Assembly (NCBI GenBank): GCA_031409875.1
Contig: JANNYB010000062.1
Coordinates: 24,177-88,176 of the forward strand
Length of the DNA stretch: 64,000 nucleotides
DNA from: CALMEH01 sp031409875
Lineage (GTDB): Bacteria > Acidobacteriota > Blastocatellia > Pyrinomonadales > Pyrinomonadaceae
Direction: 5' to 3'
Each line of letters begins with the position of its first letter. Position 1 is the stretch's first letter. A program made the translations under genes and the position numbers. The notes beneath the pieces were generated by a model. It saw only the letters and a program-made list of their open reading frames with translations. It searched no databases and was not told where the DNA came from. This document shows positions 27,382 through 36,905 of the stretch, piece after piece.

Positions 27382-28881
27382 ATGGGTGAACATCAAATTT
27401 CCCGCGACGATGCGGGCGAAAATCTATTAAATTGTGCCGCTTATTTGGCGGAAACTATCAAAAGCGCGGACGGACACGCCGAGGCTTTGAAGGAAATTGT
27501 GCCGCGATTTTTGGCACGCGGTAATGTTGATTTGTCTGCCGCACTTGCAAACACGATTGAAGACCCGTTTTCGCGCGATTTGCTTTTAACGCAGGTTGCC
27601 GAAAAATGTGCGGCGATTTCTGATGATGAATATGCGTTTCAGTTGATTGAAGCTGTGGAAGATTACGGCAATCAGCTTCGTGCGCGTGAAAAAGTCGCGT
27701 TGGTAAAAGCCGCAAAAGGCGATTTGGAAAAGGCTTTCGAGATTGCCGAAAACCTCGAACACCCGGACGAAGTTTTTGCCGAAGTTGCATTCCGCGAAGC
27801 CGTGCGCGGCGATGAAACGGACGCGCTCGAAACGCTCGAAGAAATCGAATTTCCTTACACAAAATCTACGGCTTTGCAAAATATCGCGCAGTTTTATCTT
27901 AAAAATGACGATAAGCCGAAAGCCGTAAAATTATTGGATTCCGCCAAAAAAGAAGCCGAAAATATCGAATTTGTCGAAGAACAAATCCGCGCTTTTGTCG
28001 AAATCGGTAACGGTTTTTTAGCCGCCAAAGAAAACGGCAAAGCCATCGAAACTTTTGACCGTGCGAAAACGATTACCGAAAATTTGGACAATGTTGGTCG
28101 TGATGCGTTTTTTGCGGACATTTCGCTCGGATTTCTTTACGCCGGAAGTTTGGATTTGGCGGACAGAACGCTCGATCTTGTGAGCGATAAAACGCAGATG
28201 GTTACGGCAATGTTAGGATTTTCTCAGCATTTTCACGCCAAAGACGAAGCGGCTGACGCGCTCGAATCTTTGGAAGAAGCCTACGCGATTATGAAATCTC
28301 AGAAAGATTTGGAAATCCGCGATAGTCGAATGCGTTATCGGCTTTGGACGGCTTGCGCGATACTTTTCGCCCGTTACGGCAAAGAAGAACGCGCCATCGA
28401 AATCGCCACGGAGATTCCCGAAGAACAGACGCAAATGTCCGCATTAAGGCAAGTTGCCGAAGTTTTTGCGGCGCAAAGTAAGGACGATTTTTCAACGCAA
28501 GCCGTCAAAGCAATCGCCGATGAAGGTTACAAAATGCTCGCATTTATTGGCATTTCAGACGCGAAAAAAGAACTCGAAGCCAATGAAGAATCTGTAAAAA
28601 ACTTGAACGAAGCATATTTTCACGCCGGATTAGTTGATCGTTTCGGTTTGCGTTCAGAAGGTTTTAACGATATTGCAACCAGATTTGTCGAACTCGGCGA
28701 AAAAGACAAAGCGCGGGAAATCTGCACTGAAAACTTGGAAATAATCACGCAAATAAATGATGAAAGCGTCCGCGCCGGTGCTTTGGCGAATCTTTCGGAT
28801 TTATACGAATCTGCCGAATTTGAACTTAACGACGCGGAAAAGGAAATCTTGCAGGCGATTATCAGAAAAGCCGAATCTTAA
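27382..28881 (+). CDS. TPR-like alpha-solenoid protein
   Basis: 499 aa, almost all helix: repeats of about 34 residues with the pattern A--A-----A--E--E-P (for example LLTQVAEKCAAISDDEYAFQLIEAVED, then KVALVKAAKGDLEKAFEIAENLEHPDEV). No signal peptide or membrane helix, strongly acidic. Such solenoids are scaffolds; the partner is unknown. Follows the HAD gene across a repeat hairpin. Confidence 0.65.
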   Translation: MGEHQISRDDAGENLLNCAAYLAETIKSADGHAEALKEIVPRFLARGNVDLSAALANTIEDPFSRDLLLTQVAEKCAAISDDEYAFQLIEAVEDYGNQLRAREKVALVKAAKGDLEKAFEIAENLEHPDEVFAEVAFREAVRGDETDALETLEEIEFPYTKSTALQNIAQFYLKNDDKPKAVKLLDSAKKEAENIEFVEEQIRAFVEIGNGFLAAKENGKAIETFDRAKTITENLDNVGRDAFFADISLGFLYAGSLDLADRTLDLVSDKTQMVTAMLGFSQHFHAKDEAADALESLEEAYAIMKSQKDLEIRDSRMRYRLWTACAILFARYGKEERAIEIATEIPEEQTQMSALRQVAEVFAAQSKDDFSTQAVKAIADEGYKMLAFIGISDAKKELEANEESVKNLNEAYFHAGLVDRFGLRSEGFNDIATRFVELGEKDKAREICTENLEIITQINDESVRAGALANLSDLYESAEFELNDAEKEILQAIIRKAES

Positions 28882-28976
28882 ATTCAAGCGTTTAGAGTCC
28901 AAACTTTAGTTTGCGCCGCGCCCGCGAAGCGTGGCGCGGTAAATCGTTACAATTTCTGAACTCAGTCTTTTCACTA

Positions 28977-29140
28977 GTGTTTTGTAATCTAATACCGTTT
29001 CCAGTTAGAAAGTGTGCAATGTCAGAACCCCGAACGGTAGTGAGTGGGCGAAGTTTGAGCGAGTCGCTACCGCTCCCCGTTCTGACACGCTTGATTCGCA
29101 CTAATGCATATTTTCTAACCGAAAATGGTATAAATTTATA
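28977..29140. repeat. large imperfect palindrome containing AGTCGCTACCGC stem
   Basis: TAATACCGTTTCCAGTTAGAAA on the left is answered by TTTCTAACCGAAAATGGTATA on the right; inside them lies a 66-bp stem GTCAGAACCCCGAACGGTAG ... GTTCTGAC (29021-29086). The 458-bp gap 28882-29339 holds this element and, on its right, an AATTTGTAATTAT hairpin (29135-29275), with no gene. Confidence 0.75.
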
Positions 29141-29339
29141 GAATATTACAAATTACAAATTATAAACATTATGATTTTGGTCAAAATTGTCATAAAAGAA
29201 AGTAAACTCTAAATTTGAACTTATTTGTAATTATTAATCTGTAATTTGTAATTATCAACTAACTTTAATTACAAAGCACTATGCGGAAATCGCTTCGCTT
29301 GTGTTTGCGGCAAACTGAAGTTTGAACTCTGAACATAAC

Positions 29340-32210
29340 TTATTTTAACGAAAGCATCTGAATATCGGCTTCGATTGTGCCGGTGCTGAAGGCGATGCGG
29401 CGATTGTCGTTTGAAATCGCTGGCGAATTGATAAATTGCGGCGCAAGCGACAAGATTTCGCGGGTTTGTTTAGTTTGTGTGTTGATGACGGAAAGTTTTT
29501 CGTCAATTGTGCCGAGAAGATGAATGTTGTCGGCAAACCACGTCGGGCGATTGAAACTGTCGGAAATTTTCTCGTAAGAATTTGTTTCGATTGAATAAAT
29601 AAACAATTCCGCAGATTCGATGTTTAGAGCATTTCCGCTCCAACCGGCAATTTTTTTGCCGTCGGGCGACCAAGACCAAGCGACAAAATAATCCCCTTTT
29701 TCATTGAGCGGCGGAAATTGAAACGGCGTTTGCGCGGCGAAAGCGGTTTCGAGATTGATGATGTAAGATTGATTTTCGATAATCGAATATGCCAGACGTT
29801 TGCCGTCGGGTGAAAATACCGGATAATTCACGCCTTTTCCTTCAGTTGTAGTAATTTGGCGGCGATTAGTGCCGTCGGCGTTCATCAAATAGGCTTCATA
29901 ATGTCCGTTTGAATTGGAATAAAAAACTATTTGATTGCCGTCGGGCGAAAATCTCGGTGTGCGGTCGCGGGCTACGTCGTTGGTCAGAAAATTCCATTTA
30001 GTTTCGCCTTGCTTGACCGAAATAATATCTTCCTGAGTTTCGCCTGTAACGTAAAAAATAATTGAATTTCCATCCGGCGAAAATGTCGGTGTGCGTGTTC
30101 GTTTCGTGCCTTCGGTTACGGCTTCGGGTTTACCGACAATTTGCATTTTCACGGGATCGAATTCGGCGCGATGAATGTTTTCGATGCGTGAACGGCGAAC
30201 GTAAATCAGATTTTTTCCGTCTTTTGAAAGCGTCAAAAGCCAGCTTTGCGCCGGAGTCGAAGAAAGCGGTTCGGGTTCGCCGACAGGTTTGCCACTTTTT
30301 TGGTCAACTTCGATGCGCCAAAGACTCGCCGCGCCGTTGCGGTTACTGCAAAAATATATGAAATTTCCATCGTGCGACCAAACCGGACTCCAATCAAAAG
30401 CCGAATCTGTGGTCAACTGCACGGCATCGCCGCCGTCAGACGAAATTGTCCACAAATCGCGTTGATTTTTTTCATCTCTCGAATAAAAAACGAGCCGTTT
30501 TCCGTCGGGAGAAAAGTTCGGTTGAAGCACAGGACGATTCGATTTTATTTGACGTTTTTCGCCGTTAAGATTGACAACCCAAAGATCACCCGGACGACTT
30601 CCGGCAAGCGGATCGGAAAAATCTGCGGTGCTGAAAGCGATTTCTTTGCCGTCGGGCGACCAAGTTGGCGTGAAACCGAAATCGCTTAAACGTCTGACCG
30701 ATTCGCCGGTTGCGCCCATTACGAAAATGCCGCCGCCACTGCGCGAAGAACGAAAAGCAATCAGATCGCCGTTTGGCGAAAACGCGGGTTGTTTGTCTTC
30801 GGCGGGCGAATCTGCGGTCAAATTTTGGGCATTTGAGCCGCCGATTCTTTGCCAATAAATATCAAAATTTCCTTTGTTGTCGCGTGTGTAAAGCAAAACT
30901 TTACCGTCGGGCGAAATATTCGGATAACTTTCTTCTCCTGAATAATCGGTTAATTGTGTCGAAACTGCGTTATTCCAGACAGAAGTTTGCGGTTTATTTT
31001 CCGCAAATTTCCAAAAATAAATTGCGCCTGCGCCAATTGCTAAAAGCAAAACGCCGAAACTCAAAATCCAATTCAATTTTTTCGTTCTTGCGGCTTCGCG
31101 TTTTTGCGATAAAGAACCGCTCCGAAGCGATGGCGAAGAATCAATTTCGCGTTTTGCACGTTTCAAATCGGCGCGAAAATCCGAAGCTGTTTGATAACTT
31201 AAATCCGCATCTTTTTCCAATGCTTTGAAGAGAATTTGGTCGAGTTCGGGCGAAATGTCGGAATTTATTGAACTTGCCAGCGGCGGTTCTGCGGCTAAAA
31301 TCGCTTGAAAAGTTGCTTGCCGATTTTCTTTTTTGAACGGATTTATTCCCGTTAGCATTTCGTATAAAACAACGCCGATGCTCCATAAATCAGTGCGATG
31401 GTCAACATTTTCATCAGAAACTTGTTCGGGCGACATATATGCGGGCGTTCCGATAATCACGCCTTTGGCGGTTGCCGTAAAATTTTTCAGCGTTCGCAAA
31501 TCGAGTTCGGTTAATTTTGCCAAACCGAAATCAAGAATTTTTACATAACCGTCGGGGCGAAGCATTATATTTTCGGGTTTGATGTCGCGGTGAATAATTC
31601 CGCGAGAATGTGCGGCGACGAGTGCTTCGCAGGCTTGAATGATAATGCCGAGCGTATCTTTTAATTTTACATTGTTGCCGATAAGTTCGCGCAAAGTTTG
31701 ACCTTCGACATATTCGGTGGCGATATAATTGATGCCTTCAAAAGTTCCGACATCGTAAATCGTGACGATATTCGGATGATTCAGAGCCGAAATCGCCCGC
31801 GATTCCATCTGAAATCTTTTCACGCGCTCGTCATCGGTCGTATATTCGGAAGGCAGAATTTTCAGCGCAACTTGGCGGCGCAATTTTTCGTCTTTCGCCA
31901 GATAAACTTCGCCCATTCCACCTGCGCCGAGAAGTTTTTCGATAACGTAATTGCCGATTGATTTATTGATTAGATTTGCGCTAAATACAGCAGTTTCTTC
32001 ATTTGCAAGATTTTGGGCGGCAATATTCATCGCCGATTTGTTGAGAAAACTTTCGGTTTCTTTATTGGCAGTGAGAAGGCTCAAAACTTCTTTTCGTAAA
32101 TCTTCATCGCCGTTTGTCCGCGCAAACAAAAACGCTTCGCGCTCGGCTTCGGGCAAATCCAAAACCGCATCGAAAAGTTCGTCAATTTGTTTCCATCTGT
32201 CGGGAGTCAT
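29340..32210 (-). CDS. Ser/Thr kinase with PD40 beta-propeller
   Basis: 956 aa. N-terminal 80 residues are the leader typical of sigma-linked kinases (TPDRWKQIDELFDAVLDLPE). Kinase domain about 87-350: LLGAGGMGEVYLAKD, VALKIL, HRDIKPENIML, DFGLAKL, GTPAYMSPEQ. Membrane helix near 380-400. The rest is a TolB/PD40 propeller with repeats such as NISPDGKVLLYTRD, AFSPNGDLIAFRS, FSPDGKRLVFYS. In Acidobacteriota these pair with an upstream ECF sigma gene, as here (32314-32880). Likely a signalling receptor whose ligand binds the propeller. Confidence 0.9.
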   Translation of the reverse strand: MTPDRWKQIDELFDAVLDLPEAEREAFLFARTNGDEDLRKEVLSLLTANKETESFLNKSAMNIAAQNLANEETAVFSANLINKSIGNYVIEKLLGAGGMGEVYLAKDEKLRRQVALKILPSEYTTDDERVKRFQMESRAISALNHPNIVTIYDVGTFEGINYIATEYVEGQTLRELIGNNVKLKDTLGIIIQACEALVAAHSRGIIHRDIKPENIMLRPDGYVKILDFGLAKLTELDLRTLKNFTATAKGVIIGTPAYMSPEQVSDENVDHRTDLWSIGVVLYEMLTGINPFKKENRQATFQAILAAEPPLASSINSDISPELDQILFKALEKDADLSYQTASDFRADLKRAKREIDSSPSLRSGSLSQKREAARTKKLNWILSFGVLLLAIGAGAIYFWKFAENKPQTSVWNNAVSTQLTDYSGEESYPNISPDGKVLLYTRDNKGNFDIYWQRIGGSNAQNLTADSPAEDKQPAFSPNGDLIAFRSSRSGGGIFVMGATGESVRRLSDFGFTPTWSPDGKEIAFSTADFSDPLAGSRPGDLWVVNLNGEKRQIKSNRPVLQPNFSPDGKRLVFYSRDEKNQRDLWTISSDGGDAVQLTTDSAFDWSPVWSHDGNFIYFCSNRNGAASLWRIEVDQKSGKPVGEPEPLSSTPAQSWLLTLSKDGKNLIYVRRSRIENIHRAEFDPVKMQIVGKPEAVTEGTKRTRTPTFSPDGNSIIFYVTGETQEDIISVKQGETKWNFLTNDVARDRTPRFSPDGNQIVFYSNSNGHYEAYLMNADGTNRRQITTTEGKGVNYPVFSPDGKRLAYSIIENQSYIINLETAFAAQTPFQFPPLNEKGDYFVAWSWSPDGKKIAGWSGNALNIESAELFIYSIETNSYEKISDSFNRPTWFADNIHLLGTIDEKLSVINTQTKQTREILSLAPQFINSPAISNDNRRIAFSTGTIEADIQMLSLK

Positions 32211-32212
32211 TT

Positions 32213-32311
32213 CAGATTTCAGATTCCAGATTCCAAATTTCAGATTTCAGATTTCAGATTTCAGATTTCAGATTTAACTCTTCAATTTGGAATTTGGAAT
32301 CTGAAATCTGA
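32213..32311. repeat. hairpin of ATTTCAG heptamers between sigma and kinase
   Basis: Seven or more tandem GATTTCA units with the inverse TGGAATCTGAAATCTGAAATT. It fills the whole gap between the ECF sigma stop and the kinase start. Its RNA stem could shape relative expression. Confidence 0.8.
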
Positions 32312-32313
32312 AA

Positions 32314-32880
32314 TTAAACACTCAGTTCACGATAAAGCCACGCTTTGGCTTTTTGCCATTCGCGCATTACGGTTATCGGCGCGATTTTTAAAACTTCGGC
32401 AGTTTCTTCAACTGATAAACCGCCGAAAAATTTGAGTTCAACGATTTTTGCTTTGCGTTCATCAAATTTGGCAAGTTCATTTAAGGCTTCATCAAGCGCA
32501 ACCAAATCAGCATCTTTTTCGTTTGAAACGACAAATGCTTCTTCAAGCGAAACGTGATTTACAACAGCTTCATCAACTTTCGGACGTTTTCGCGCAAAAT
32601 CAACTAAAATTCTTCGCATTAATTGCGCCGAAACACCGAAAAAATGGGCGCGATTTTCCCATTTCGCGGTTTTCCAATCAATCAGCCGAATATATGCTTC
32701 ATTAACGAGCGCGGAAGTTTGCAAAGTATGACCTTCACGTTCGCGGCGCATATAATTTTTGGCAATTCGATAAAGTTCGGCATAAATCACAGGCGTAAGT
32801 TCTTCCAAAGCGGCAGAATCGCCGCCGCTCCATTTTTGGAGAAGTTCGGTAACATCATGATTTTCAGCCGGAACTGACAT
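32314..32880 (-). CDS. ECF-type RNA polymerase sigma factor (TIGR02999-like)
   Basis: 188 aa: sigma region 2 (YAELYRIAKNYMRREREGHTLQTSALVNEAYIRL, with the ...WENRAHFFGVSAQLMRRILVDFAR core) and region 4 (EERK-like LVALDEALNELAKFDERKAKIVELKFFGGLSVEETAEVL). This family occurs in Acidobacteriota, Planctomycetota and Verrucomicrobiota next to Ser/Thr kinases and has no obvious anti-sigma; the kinase downstream is thought to control it. Confidence 0.9.
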   Translation of the reverse strand: MSVPAENHDVTELLQKWSGGDSAALEELTPVIYAELYRIAKNYMRREREGHTLQTSALVNEAYIRLIDWKTAKWENRAHFFGVSAQLMRRILVDFARKRPKVDEAVVNHVSLEEAFVVSNEKDADLVALDEALNELAKFDERKAKIVELKFFGGLSVEETAEVLKIAPITVMREWQKAKAWLYRELSV

Positions 32881-33033
32881 TGTTTTAATTAGTTTTCTAC
32901 TCTAAATTTAGCACATTTTAAGAAAATCGAAAATTTTTTTCAGATTAATGATAGTTTTTTTGCAAATCAAACGCATTAGTAGATGTAAGGCGAAAAAAGC
33001 CGAATATTTATACGATAAAGGAGCAATATTTAT

Positions 33034-33531
33034 ATGGACAATTATTATTTATACAAACTTTTTCCGGCAGAAGGACAACTTGACCCGTCGGCGTGTTGGG
33101 CGGCGTGTTTGCGTTGGTGGATGTATGCGACGCAATCGGTTTTGCGCGATCAGCAAGATATTCTCGCGCTTTACGATTGCAACGACGACGGCACGATTGA
33201 TAAAAAAGTGATACTTAAAATTATCAACGATCCGCAATGGCGAATGAAGCAGGAAAAACCGCTGGCGGCAGGAAGTTTTACGGCTTCTAAATTGAAGAAA
33301 ATGTTGGAAAAGGGTCCGGTTTATGTCGGTTATACGGAAACCGCGACGAAAAAGAAACACGTTAATATTATCTACGATATGGAAACCATAAACGGCAAAA
33401 CGAATGTCGCCGTGATGGAGCCGCAAGCGTCCGAAAATGCCGACGGCGGTTTCGAAGGCGAACATAAAATCAAAAGTTTGCGAGATTTCAGCATTTTCGG
33501 CACGGTTTATTGCGGTTCTTTCAGAAATTAA
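33034..33531 (+). CDS. papain-like cysteine protease family protein
   Basis: 165 aa with no signal peptide. Catalytic-type Cys in DPSACWAACLRWWM (Cys21 in ACWAA, inside a helix) and His in KKKHVNIIYDM (about 109-119), an arrangement like the C39/C70 papain-like families. Ribosome site GGAG at good spacing from ATG. Could be a secreted effector or a bacteriocin-type processing enzyme; no partner gene is adjacent. Confidence 0.6.
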   Translation: MDNYYLYKLFPAEGQLDPSACWAACLRWWMYATQSVLRDQQDILALYDCNDDGTIDKKVILKIINDPQWRMKQEKPLAAGSFTASKLKKMLEKGPVYVGYTETATKKKHVNIIYDMETINGKTNVAVMEPQASENADGGFEGEHKIKSLRDFSIFGTVYCGSFRN

Positions 33532-33536
33532 AAAGT

Positions 33537-33953
33537 TTAATTTATCGGCAAATCCGCTTCGACAAAATTTGCCCGCGCTTCGTCTGAAAAGAGAAACTCG
33601 CGGCTGTAAAATCGGAGCGGATAATCTTTGTCGAATTTCATTGTTAATTCGTTTGCGGTTTCTAAAATTGGAACATCATTTTTCGATTTTAGAAATTCAT
33701 TAACCGTTTTCAGCCAAAATACGGTTAAAGTTTCGTGATATGGCATTTCATTCGTCAAATCAACGCCGAAAGATTTTAGAAGATTAAAAATTCCGCTACG
33801 CATTCGAGCGTAAGCTGTTGTTTCATCGTGGTTTGAAAGATAAAAAAGCGCAACTGTTAAATGCTCCGCGTGTCGCCAATCTTCACGCGAAATCGTGCCG
33901 CGCTCAAACGATTCAACGAGCGAAATTATTTCGTTTTCGTTTGTGTATTTCAT
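33537..33953 (-). CDS. conserved hypothetical protein, 138 aa
   Basis: Start MKYTNENEIISLVESF at 33953; the frame continues upstream only into repeat DNA. Contains DWRHAEHLTVALFYLSNH and YHETLTVFWLK, both with conserved-looking His, which suggests a helical hydrolase-like or metal-binding fold. Not recognised. Its 3' end converges with the papain-like gene, 5 bp apart. Confidence 0.55.
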   Translation of the reverse strand: MKYTNENEIISLVESFERGTISREDWRHAEHLTVALFYLSNHDETTAYARMRSGIFNLLKSFGVDLTNEMPYHETLTVFWLKTVNEFLKSKNDVPILETANELTMKFDKDYPLRFYSREFLFSDEARANFVEADLPIN

Positions 33954-34008
33954 ATGTTCAAAAAATAACGGAATGAAATAGCCGAAAAAAACAGCCGAAT
34001 AACCGAAA

Positions 34009-34160
34009 AATTGGAGCGCGGGCATCTTGCCCGCCAGCGCGTTTGAGGCTTTGCGAGAACAGGCGCGAAACGTCGCACATTAAATAAACTTGATTTTATT
34101 TGCGGCGTTTGCCATTCTTGCTTCGCTCGAACGGGCGGGCAAGATGCCCGCGCTCCAATT
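34009..34160. mobile_element. MITE-like element, GGAGCGCGGGCATCTTGCCC family, copy 1
   Basis: 27-bp inverted ends (AATTGGAGCGCGGGCATCTT and inverse) around a centre with CGCGTTTGAGGCTTTGCGAG. Copy 2 at 46484-46643 has the same ends and centre in the opposite orientation. No transposase. It touches the stop codon of the methyltransferase gene. Confidence 0.88.
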
Positions 34161-34905
34161 AATGCGAAGCAATAATGATTTGTTTGCTCGAATTGTTCGT
34201 AAAATTCGATTCGTCAAAATCGCCGTATTTGGCTTCGATTTTGAAACCGTTATATTGAAAAATCGCGTCTAATTCTTGCGGAAAAAACTGGCGCATTGTG
34301 AACGAAACTGTTTGCTCTTCTTTATGATATTGGTTTTTGTAATGCCAATCAATATGATTTATTTGCGTTGCCGAATCGTAATTTACGGTTGTATTTATCA
34401 CAACCCAGCCTTCGTCAGTGCGATATTCGCCGACAAAAAATCGTTCATTCGGATTGCGATTTAGCAATTGAACCGATGGATTAAAAATTTCAATAATAAA
34501 CTTTCCGTTCGGCAAAAGATGTCGTTTGACGGAAGCCAAACACGAAGCAACTTCCGAATTTGTTTTGAGATGTTGAAGCGCATTTCCGGCAATAAAAATG
34601 AGTTGAAATTTCTGATTCAAATCAAAATCGCGCATATCCGCGCTGTAAAGATTGGTTTCGACATTTCGAGTTTCCGCTTTTTCACGCGAAATATTCGATT
34701 TTTCCTCGAATTTTTCAGTTCCCGAAATATCAAAATCATTTTCCGAAAGCGTTACAAGATAATTTCCCGTGCCGCTCGCCAATTCCAAAACCGGCTGACC
34801 GAATTTTTCGATGGCGCGTTCGTAAAACGTGATTTGTTCACCATCAGCCGGTTTTTGATGAACCAAATCATAAAGCCAAGCCTGTTCGTAAAAGTTGTTG
34901 TTCAT
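34159..34905 (-). CDS. class I SAM-dependent methyltransferase
   Basis: 248 aa. Motif I VLELASGTGNYLV (SAM-binding), motif II near LYSADMRDF, then FQLIFIAGNALQHLKT and the strand GKFIIEIFNPS. The C-terminal beta region (VINTTVNYDSATQINHIDWHY) is typical of small-molecule methyltransferases related to UbiE/Coq5-type YcgJ proteins. Substrate not known. The last codons lie in the repeat at 34009-34160. Confidence 0.8.
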   Translation of the reverse strand: MNNNFYEQAWLYDLVHQKPADGEQITFYERAIEKFGQPVLELASGTGNYLVTLSENDFDISGTEKFEEKSNISREKAETRNVETNLYSADMRDFDLNQKFQLIFIAGNALQHLKTNSEVASCLASVKRHLLPNGKFIIEIFNPSVQLLNRNPNERFFVGEYRTDEGWVVINTTVNYDSATQINHIDWHYKNQYHKEEQTVSFTMRQFFPQELDAIFQYNGFKIEAKYGDFDESNFTNNSSKQIIIASH

Positions 34906-35007
34906 TTGCGATTGTGGGGAATTTTATAAAAAGAATTTGCGACTCAAATTCGAGATTCGCGTTTGTCGTCAAACAATCGCAAATCGCAAATTCCAAATCG
35001 CAAATTC

Positions 35008-35565
35008 TTAAGCGGCAAGTCTGATTTCACTTACCAAATCTTCGTCCATAAACAGATATTTTTTCCATTCGGGGCGCGATTCGGCGTAGTGGCAAAGCAG
35101 AACGTGGTCTAAGCCCAAACGAAGCAGTTTTTGCGAAGTCAGAAGCGGCATTCTGGCTTGTTCGGGCGTGCGGTTTCCTTTGCGCTGATTGCATTTTACG
35201 CACGCGGCAACAAGGTTATGCGGCGTAGATTCGCCGCCTTGGGCGCGTGGCAAAATGTGGTCAAGCGTTAGGTCTTTAGCGTGTTTGTGTTCGGCGCAAT
35301 ATTGGCAACGATAGCGGTCGCGGATGTAAATTCGCGCACGTTTCATTGTCGTTTCTTGGCGGCGGCGTTTGACGTGAACATAGTTTCGCAAACGCACAAC
35401 CGACGGCACCGGAAATGTCGTTGAAGGCGAATGTAAAACATTATCGCCGTCGTTTTCTTCAATTGTTAATTTGCCCGAAAACCACATACAAATCGCCCGT
35501 GCCACGCCAATCGTGCCGAGCGGTTCGTAAGAAAAATTTAAGAGCAAAACTCTACCTGTTATCAA
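35008..35565 (-). CDS. HNH endonuclease family protein
   Basis: About 185 aa. HNH core: CQYCAEHK, LTLDHILPRAQGGESTPHNLVAAC, VKCNQRKGN, with the DH, N and H positions and four zinc Cys. N-terminal LLLNFSYEPLGTIGVARAI is conserved in a widespread chromosomal HNH family found in Deinococcota, Cyanobacteria and Acidobacteriota. I place the start at TTG 35565 because AAGGAGGTGATTCC lies 8 nt upstream; the first possible GTG would overlap that site. No methylase or partner adjoins it. Confidence 0.85.
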   Translation of the reverse strand: MITGRVLLLNFSYEPLGTIGVARAICMWFSGKLTIEENDGDNVLHSPSTTFPVPSVVRLRNYVHVKRRRQETTMKRARIYIRDRYRCQYCAEHKHAKDLTLDHILPRAQGGESTPHNLVAACVKCNQRKGNRTPEQARMPLLTSQKLLRLGLDHVLLCHYAESRPEWKKYLFMDEDLVSEIRLAA

Positions 35566-35580
35566 TGGAATCACCTCCTT
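35566..35580 (-). promoter_or_regulatory. full-length Shine-Dalgarno deciding a TTG start
   Basis: On the minus strand AAGGAGGTGATTCC matches the 16S rRNA anti-SD almost along its full length, far longer than the GGAG used by neighbours. It sits at ideal distance to TTG 35565. Confidence 0.75.
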
Positions 35581-35815
35581 AAAGTGTTGTGTTTATTAGA
35601 TGAAATCAAAACAATTCGGACGTTATCGCAATATCTTGTGCAAGTATTTATGAACTGCCACTATATTAACTGATTTTCGTCTAATTTGTATATGAATTTT
35701 TTGTAAATTAAGAAATTTGTAATTTTTTTTCAAATATTTTGCAAGAAAATTTTCCGCCCTACGTTCTCTCAGACACAAGCCGGTTTGTAAATAAAAAATA
35801 TTAGGTGAGGAAAGT

Positions 35816-36649
35816 ATGAAAAAATTTAAGAGTATGAAAAATATAGGTTTATCGTTTTTGTTTGTCTTTTTTGTGTGCGGTCTTGGAACTGCTTTTGCGC
35901 TTCCGCCTGCGCCGCCGGACATTCGTGTTCAGGTTTCGGGTCCGGCGACAGCAGTTGTTCGTTCGCCGTATCAATACACGGTTAATGTCCGCAACATCGG
36001 CGGCTCAAAAGCCAATGGCGTTACGGTTACAGTTGATTTTCCGCAAACTAACACGAGTCCGCAAGTTTTTATCTTGGGAACGGTTTCGGGAATCGGCAAC
36101 GGTTGTCAGCTTGTTTCGCGCCGTCTGCAATGTTCGGCAGGGAATTTGAATCCGAATGCACAGCGTAATTTCACGTTTAATTTTGCTTATCCGGTTTCGA
36201 CCAAAACGCTCGAAATCAAGGCAACAGGAGTTTCGACTTCCGCAAACGAAGCAAACCCGACAAATAATATCGCATCGGTTTTTCCGGCAATCGGATACGC
36301 GACAAATCAAATCACATCGGCAAATGTGCTGATTTCAAATTGCACGGGAACGAATCTGACATCGTTTTTTGAATGCGAACTTTTTCCGGGTTCACAGCAA
36401 AATTTCACGATGACTTTGGATTCGGGCAACACGATTTCAAATTTGCCGTCAGGTTACACAGGTATTTGGACACAAATTCAAAGCACAAATCAACCGTTTC
36501 AGCAGTTGCAATTTACAATAACTGAAACAGCATCGGGCGAATTAATTAATTTTAACGGCTTTGCTTCGACTAATACTTGTTTTGAAGGAATGACGACATT
36601 TTCTTCAAACAGCAATTATGTCAGTCCCTACAAAGTTTGTGTTCAATAA
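35816..36649 (+). CDS. secreted DUF11/CARDB-like protein
   Basis: 277 aa, signal peptide to about 31 (ending TAFALPPAP). The first domain (38-145) has the conserved YTVNVRNIGGSKANGVTVTVDFP of DUF11 (Ig-like), with CQLVSRRLQCSAGNLNPN carrying a likely disulfide. The second half has four more Cys. GAGGAAAG ribosome site precedes the start, and an intrinsic terminator follows. Probably a cell-surface or extracellular protein. Confidence 0.78.
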   Translation: MKKFKSMKNIGLSFLFVFFVCGLGTAFALPPAPPDIRVQVSGPATAVVRSPYQYTVNVRNIGGSKANGVTVTVDFPQTNTSPQVFILGTVSGIGNGCQLVSRRLQCSAGNLNPNAQRNFTFNFAYPVSTKTLEIKATGVSTSANEANPTNNIASVFPAIGYATNQITSANVLISNCTGTNLTSFFECELFPGSQQNFTMTLDSGNTISNLPSGYTGIWTQIQSTNQPFQQLQFTITETASGELINFNGFASTNTCFEGMTTFSSNSNYVSPYKVCVQ

Positions 36650-36671
36650 TTGAAAATCAAAGTTTGCAATT

Positions 36672-36699
36672 AAAACCGCTTCGATTGGAGCGGTTTTTT
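36672..36699 (+). terminator. intrinsic terminator
   Basis: AAAACCGCT and AGCGGTTTT form a 9-bp stem with an 8-nt loop followed by more T, 22 bp after the secreted protein's stop. Confidence 0.85.
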
Positions 36700-36762
36700 G
36701 TAATTTAGGAGCGAATTAATTGCATCAAATCCGCTCCATCCGGCAGACGGCGCGGCTTTTTA

Positions 36763-36831
36763 TGAGAACAAGGAGCAGTAGCGACTTGCTCTGTGTCGAA
36801 TTTGCCAAGTCGCTACCGCGCATTGTTCTCA
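36763..36831. repeat. AGTCGCTACCGC-type inverted repeat
   Basis: TGAGAACAAGGAGCAGTAGC and GCTACCGCGCATTGTTCTCA form imperfect arms enclosing AATTTGCCAAGTCGC. Same family as 24689, 29021 and 50816. Confidence 0.75.
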
Positions 36832-36905
36832 TTACCTTACGCAAAATTCTAAAATTTTTATGTTCATAACATTTGTAAATACGCGAAAGAGCGTTTAAAA
36901 AATAT

